Assembly: GCF_007655005.1 (NCBI RefSeq)
Contig: NZ_SZVW01000022.1
Coordinates: 62,001 to 126,000, forward strand
Source: Streptomyces tibetensis
Lineage (GTDB): Bacteria > Actinomycetota > Actinomycetes > Streptomycetales > Streptomycetaceae
Length of the DNA stretch: 64,000 nucleotides
Reading direction: 5' to 3'
A program made the position numbers and the translations under genes. The notes beneath the pieces were generated by a model. The model did not search any database. It was given only the letters and a program-made list of their open reading frames with translations, and was not told the DNA's origin. Below, one piece after another: positions 60,327 through 64,000 of the stretch. Position 1 is the stretch's first letter. Every line of letters starts with the position of its first letter.

Positions 60327-61436
60327 TCACCACGCCGGGGTGCGTCCCGCTCCGCGCGCCTGGCTTCGCGCGGTACGGCCCGACGATTCGTCGGCGAGGG
60401 GACGCGCCGTGGCCATGCCCGCCAGCAGGCCCGCTCCGACGGACACCGCCGTGAAGCTCAGCGCGTTGCCGATGGCGGCGATCAAGGCGAGTGCCGTCAA
60501 CGCCGTGCCGGCGGTGAGCGCCACCGGAGTCGGGCGCGGACCGCGCCACAGGGCGTAGAGGACCCAGCCGAACACGGCCGCGAGGAGGGCCACCCCGACG
60601 ATCCCCTGTTCCGCCGCCTGCTGCAGGGGCGCCGAGTGGGGCTTGTCGTCGGACAACAGGGACTGGGCGGACGTCGTGCTCAGCTCCCCGAAGCGGCCCG
60701 GGCCGGCCCCCAGCAGCGTGTCGTCGCCCAGCAGATGCCATGCGTCCTGCCACAGCCGTACGCGATGCGGCGTCAGACGCCCCTCCAGAGCCGCCACGAA
60801 GCCGACCGGTACGGCCCGTGCGGCAACCGCCCAGACCAGACCGGTGACCAGGGCGGCGACCGTGGCCAGCACGGCCGTACCGGCGCCACGGTGACGGGTG
60901 CGGCCGGCGGCGAGCGAGCAGAGCAGCACCGCGAGGCAGGTCGCGAAGCCGCTGGTGGAACCGAGCACGGCCGCCAGCACCGCGGTCCCGGCCGCCAGCA
61001 GACGCAGGGCGAACCGAACGGCCGGTACCGGCGTGGCCCAGGCCGCGCAGCACGCGGCACCGGCCGACAGGGTCAGTACGGCGGCGGTGGCCCCCGCATG
61101 CCCGAGCGGTGCGGCGATCTGCGGACCGGGCGCGAGGTGCGGAACGGCCACCGTCAGCGCGATGCCGGCCAGTGCCCCGGCGAAGGGCGCGCCGACGGGC
61201 AGCAACGCCCCACTGATCCGTCCGGCGGCGTACCCGGCGGCCACGGCCAGCACCGCCAGGAGAACCCCCTCGGGCCTGCCGTCGTGCACGGCCGCCGTGA
61301 TCAGTGACCAGGCGGCGCAGGCGCCCAGCACCACGACACCGGCCGCGTCGGAAACGATTCGTCTCTCGCCGTCCGCGTCCGACCCGGACGCGGACGTCAA
61401 CCCGCTGGAACCCACCCCGCCCGCCCCCCGGCGCAC
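60327..61436 (-). CDS. O-antigen ligase-like (Wzy/WaaL) membrane protein
   Basis: About 369 residues, 10 or so membrane helices and the Wzy_C-type periplasmic segment DAWHLLGDDTLLGAGPGRF with following ELSTTSAQSLLSDDKPHSA. Such proteins join glycan chains to lipid or protein acceptors; in a Gram-positive cell they may act on wall glycans or glycoproteins. The start is uncertain: GTG 61436 is used, GTG 61415 is an alternative. A longer frame overlapping the Lnt gene is rejected. No sugar-polymer genes adjoin it except possibly the GT2 gene. Confidence 0.68.
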   Translation of the reverse strand: MRRGAGGVGSSGLTSASGSDADGERRIVSDAAGVVVLGACAAWSLITAAVHDGRPEGVLLAVLAVAAGYAAGRISGALLPVGAPFAGALAGIALTVAVPHLAPGPQIAAPLGHAGATAAVLTLSAGAACCAAWATPVPAVRFALRLLAAGTAVLAAVLGSTSGFATCLAVLLCSLAAGRTRHRGAGTAVLATVAALVTGLVWAVAARAVPVGFVAALEGRLTPHRVRLWQDAWHLLGDDTLLGAGPGRFGELSTTSAQSLLSDDKPHSAPLQQAAEQGIVGVALLAAVFGWVLYALWRGPRPTPVALTAGTALTALALIAAIGNALSFTAVSVGAGLLAGMATARPLADESSGRTARSQARGAGRTPAW

Positions 61437-61604
61437 CGTCGCCCCCGACTTGTGAAGACCCCCGCCGTCACAAGCCGCCACGGGCCCTACGACTGAGGCT
61501 GGGCACACCGTAACGGCTGGTGGACGGTTTGAGGATGTGTCGTGACGAAATGAACAGCGAGTTAGCGGTGCACACCGCGCTGTCGGCTCCCAGGTCACGC
61601 GCCT

Positions 61605-61610
61605 TACACT
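61605..61610 (+). promoter_or_regulatory. -10 element of a leaderless lnt transcript
   Basis: TACACT ends 6 bases before the GTG of lnt, the distance seen in leaderless Streptomyces transcripts. No ribosome site precedes the GTG. Confidence 0.5.
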
Positions 61611-61616
61611 CCGGGA

Positions 61617-63233
61617 GTGACCGTCACCGCAACCTCCGTCGGCGAGTCGGACCAGCTGGAGCCGCGGACCGCGCCCGGGGCGCGGACGTGGGCCCGGCGG
61701 CTCGTCCGTCTCGCTCCGGCCGCCGCAGCCGCGCTCTCCGGCCTGCTCCTCTACGTCTCCTTCCCGCCCCGCACGCTGTGGTGGCTGGCGCTGCCGGCGT
61801 TCGCCGTCCTCGGCTGGGTGCTGCGGGGCCGCGGCTGGAAGGCGGCACTCGGGCTCGGCTACCTCTTCGGCCTCGGCTTCCTGCTGCCGCTGCTGGTGTG
61901 GACCGGAGTGGAGGTGGGGCCGGGGCCCTGGCTCGCCCTGGTGGCGATCGAGGCCCTGTTCGTCGCCGCGGTCGGCGCGGGCGTCGCGGCCGTGTCCAAG
62001 CTCCCCGGCCGGCCGGTGTGGGCGGCCGCCGTGTGGATCGCCGGCGAGGCAGCACGCGCGCGTGCGCCCTTCAACGGCTTCCCCTGGGGCAAGGTCGCCT
62101 TCGGGCAGGCGGACGGAGTGTTCCTGCCGCTCGCCGCGGTGGGCGGCACCCCCGTGCTCGGCTTCGCGGTCGTCCTGTGCGGCTTCGGGCTGTACGAGGT
62201 CGTCCGGCTGGCCGTGCGATGGCGGCGGACGGGTGAGGTACGGCGGGCCGCGGCGGCCATGGGCCTGCTGAGCCTGGCCGTCCCGGTCGTGGGCGCCGTC
62301 GCGGCCCGGCCGCTCGTGAGCGACACGGCCGAGGACGGCACCGCCACCGTCGCGGTGATCCAGGGCAACGTGCCCCGCGCCGGCCTCGACTTCAATTCCC
62401 AGCGCCGGGCCGTACTCGACTACCACGTGCGCGAGACCGAACGCCTGGCCGCCGAGGTCAAGGCCGGGAAGGTCGCGCGGCCCGACTTCGTGCTCTGGCC
62501 GGAGAACTCCTCCGACATCGACCCCTTCGCCAACCCCGACGCCCGTGCCGTCATCGACGCCGCCGCGAAGTCCGTCGGCGTGCCCATCTCGGTGGGCGGC
62601 GTCGTCGAGCGGGACGGCAAGCTGTACAACGAGCAGATCCTGTGGGACCCGGCGAAGGGCCCCATCGACACCTACGACAAGCGCCAGATCCAGCCCTTCG
62701 GCGAGTACCTCCCGCTGCGCTCGCTCATCGGCGCGATCAACAAGAACTGGACGGCGATGGTCCGCCAGGACTTCAGCCGGGGCACCGAGCCGGGCGTGTT
62801 CACCATGGACGGCGCCAAGGTCGGCCTCGTCACCTGCTACGAAGCAGCCTTCGACTGGACCGTGCGCTCCGAGGTCACCGACGGCGCTCAGATGATCTCC
62901 GTGCCCAGCAACAACGCCACCTTCGACCGCAGCGAGATGACCTACCAGCAGCTCGCCATGTCCCGGGTCCGCGCGGTCGAGCACAGCCGCACCGTGACGG
63001 TACCCGTGACCAGCGGTGTCAGCGCGATCATCATGCCGGACGGCAGGATCACGCAGAAGACCGGCATGTTCGTGGCCGACTCCCTGGTGCAGAAGGTGCC
63101 GCTGCGCTCCTCGCAGACCCCGGCCACGCGGCTCGGCATCCTGCCGGAGATCGCCCTCGTCCTGGTCGCGGCCGGCGGCCTCGGCTGGGCCGTCGGCGCC
63201 GGGCTGCGCGGGCGACGCGCCGGGGACGTGTGA
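61617..63233 (+). CDS. lnt: Apolipoprotein N-acyltransferase Lnt
   Basis: A 538-residue enzyme that adds the third acyl chain to lipoproteins. Several N-terminal helices are followed by an exposed nitrilase domain with the catalytic triad Glu296 (LWPENSSD), Lys355 (YDKRQIQPFGEYLP) and Cys407 (LVTCYEAAFD). Actinomycetes, unlike most Gram-positives, carry active Lnt. The GTG start appears leaderless. It is not followed by a dolichyl mannose synthase fusion, as seen in mycobacteria. Confidence 0.92.
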   Translation: MTVTATSVGESDQLEPRTAPGARTWARRLVRLAPAAAAALSGLLLYVSFPPRTLWWLALPAFAVLGWVLRGRGWKAALGLGYLFGLGFLLPLLVWTGVEVGPGPWLALVAIEALFVAAVGAGVAAVSKLPGRPVWAAAVWIAGEAARARAPFNGFPWGKVAFGQADGVFLPLAAVGGTPVLGFAVVLCGFGLYEVVRLAVRWRRTGEVRRAAAAMGLLSLAVPVVGAVAARPLVSDTAEDGTATVAVIQGNVPRAGLDFNSQRRAVLDYHVRETERLAAEVKAGKVARPDFVLWPENSSDIDPFANPDARAVIDAAAKSVGVPISVGGVVERDGKLYNEQILWDPAKGPIDTYDKRQIQPFGEYLPLRSLIGAINKNWTAMVRQDFSRGTEPGVFTMDGAKVGLVTCYEAAFDWTVRSEVTDGAQMISVPSNNATFDRSEMTYQQLAMSRVRAVEHSRTVTVPVTSGVSAIIMPDGRITQKTGMFVADSLVQKVPLRSSQTPATRLGILPEIALVLVAAGGLGWAVGAGLRGRRAGDV

Positions 63234-63288
63234 CCGTACGCCCGTCGCACGCCGTTTGAATCGCGCCGGGGCGCCGTGAGCGGCCCGT

Positions 63289-63294
63289 TAGGGT
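63289..63294 (+). promoter_or_regulatory. -10 element before the Nudix gene
   Basis: TAGGGT lies 7 bases upstream of the ATG at 63302, the same sequence and spacing seen before the SDR gene. Confidence 0.45.
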
Positions 63295-63301
63295 CGATGG
63301 C

Positions 63302-63781
63302 ATGGCTACTCCCGACTTCATCCGCACACTCCGTGCCTCGGCCGGTCAACAGCTGCTCTGGCTCCCCGGAGTCACCGCCCTCGTCTTCGACGACGGGGGC
63401 AGGGTGCTGCTCAACCGCCGTGCCGACACCCGCAAGTGGTCCGTGCTCGCCGGCATCCCCGACCCGGGGGAAGAGCCCGCCGCCTGCGCTGTGCGCGAGG
63501 TCTACGAGGAGACGGCCGTACGCTGCGTCGCCGAACGGGTCGTCGTGGTCGAGGCCCTGGAGCCCGTCACCTATGAGAACGGTGACACCTGCCAGTTCAT
63601 GGACATCACCTTCCGCTGCCGGGCCGTCGGCGGCGAGGCGCGGGTGAACGACGACGAGTCGCTGGACGTCGCCTGGTTCGACGTCGACGCCCTGCCCGAC
63701 CTCGACCAGTTCAGCCTGCACCGGATCAAGCAGGCCCTGTCGGACGCCCCCACATGGTTCAACCCCACCGCCTCCCGCTGA
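63302..63781 (+). CDS. Nudix hydrolase
   Basis: A 159-residue Nudix enzyme cleaving a nucleoside diphosphate linked to another group. The Nudix box at 51-73 reads GIPDPGEEPAACAVREVYEETAV, with the metal-binding Glu residues at 66, 69 and 70 intact and Ala in place of the Gly of EExG. The substrate cannot be fixed. TAGGGT ends 7 bases before the ATG, so the message may be leaderless. Confidence 0.88.
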   Translation: MATPDFIRTLRASAGQQLLWLPGVTALVFDDGGRVLLNRRADTRKWSVLAGIPDPGEEPAACAVREVYEETAVRCVAERVVVVEALEPVTYENGDTCQFMDITFRCRAVGGEARVNDDESLDVAWFDVDALPDLDQFSLHRIKQALSDAPTWFNPTASR

Positions 63782-63823
63782 ACTATGGGGCCTGACCACA
63801 TGGGATGGGGCGTGGGCGCTGCC

Positions 63824-63829
63824 TAGGGT
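63824..63829 (+). promoter_or_regulatory. -10 element before the SDR gene
   Basis: TAGGGT lies 6 bases before the ATG at 63836; both this and the Nudix promoter share TAGGGTCGA. Confidence 0.45.
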
Positions 63830-63835
63830 CGACCC

Positions 63836-64000
63836 ATGACCGCGCCCCGTGCCCTTCTGGCTCCCCACGCCTCCCCGCTCGACCTGGGCGGCCGCACCGC
63901 GCTCGTCACCGGCGCCGCCGGCGGCATCGGCCGTGCCTGCGCGCTGCGGCTCGCGGCCGCCGGAGCCAAGGTGAGAGCCGTCGACCGGGACGCGGCGGGC
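63836..64000 (+). CDS. Short-chain dehydrogenase/reductase, 5' part
   Basis: Only the first 55 residues are inside the window. The NAD(P)-binding motif TGAAGGIGRACALRL follows a GRTALV strand, the classical SDR start, and an acidic VDRD motif at the end suggests NAD preference. The enzyme's substrate cannot be told. Confidence 0.85.
   Translation, partial: MTAPRALLAPHASPLDLGGRTALVTGAAGGIGRACALRLAAAGAKVRAVDRDAAG

Noticed and set aside
60327..62984. Fused protein spanning the O-antigen ligase and lnt region
   Set aside because: The upstream part is antisense to lnt, whose catalytic triad is clear.
1..64000. tRNA, rRNA, insertion sequences or prophage
   Set aside because: No cloverleaf, transposase, integrase or terminal inverted repeats were recognised while reading both strands.

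Overview
This is a very GC-rich chromosomal window from an actinomycete, almost certainly a Streptomyces. The supporting signs are strong third-position GC bias, many GTG starts, GTGA/ATGA translational couplings, leaderless-looking promoters, a secreted phospholipase A2 of the S. violaceoruber type, a CebR box, CsoR operators of the S. lividans type, and sugar ABC importers that lack their own ATPase (expected to borrow MsiK). I see no rRNA, tRNA, CRISPR array, insertion sequence, prophage or complete biosynthetic gene cluster. Most of the window looks like ordinary chromosome carrying nutrient acquisition, metal handling and cell-envelope functions.

Layout. 1-3.5 kb: an acyltransferase fragment, then a secreted polysaccharide-degrading pair (CE3-like esterase-CBM2, and a GH5 mannanase/cellulase with FN3 and CBM2) with a perfect CebR box in front and a 30-bp tandem repeat between the genes. 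3.7-7.2 kb: iron uptake, a single-chain EfeU-EfeO fusion followed by a Tat-exported EfeB peroxidase, with a candidate iron box. 7.3-10.4 kb: a TctCBA tricarboxylate transporter. 10.5-20.1 kb: exported L-amino-acid oxidase-like flavoenzyme, CASTOR/POLLUX-like channel, PQQ-type beta-propeller protein, a tiny membrane peptide, hemerythrin, DUF4436 protein and a secreted S33 peptidase whose C-terminus looks frameshifted. 20.4-27.0 kb: a seven-gene sugar operon (Gfo/Idh oxidoreductase, DUF6807, cupin, lipoprotein, two permeases, YesL-like) behind a LacI-type operator. 27.1-29.1 kb: PLA2, PAP2 phosphatase, methyltransferase.

29.1-32.8 kb: copper defence, copZ-copA facing a secreted His-rich protein, with two identical CsoR-type operators in the shared promoter region. 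32.8-40.7 kb: GH15 glucoamylase-like hydrolase, a DeoR/SIS/class II aldolase locus for phosphosugar or amino-sugar catabolism, RlmG, AlkB-like dioxygenase and a ROK regulator. 40.8-47.6 kb: beta-hydroxyacid dehydrogenase, F420/FMN enzyme, a TetR-DUF4865-phosphotriesterase-family operon, a SHOCT protein, a regulatory ATPase, and a Cds1-like cysteine desulfhydrase. 47.6-57.5 kb: DeoR regulator, a large polytopic protein with a hydrolase motif, a parallel beta-helix/AAA+ fusion, an Rv1733c-like membrane protein, a MOSC protein, a Pro/Gln-rich protein and a double TerD protein. 57.5-64 kb: glycosyltransferase, Asp/Glu racemase-family enzyme, PH-like membrane protein, O-antigen ligase-like protein, apolipoprotein N-acyltransferase, Nudix hydrolase and the start of an SDR.

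The least explained items are the beta-helix/AAA+ fusion with its neighbours, the sugar operon of unknown substrate, the CsoR-linked His-rich exported protein and the TetR-controlled phosphotriesterase-like operon. All calls come from reading the translations and the DNA; no database search was run.
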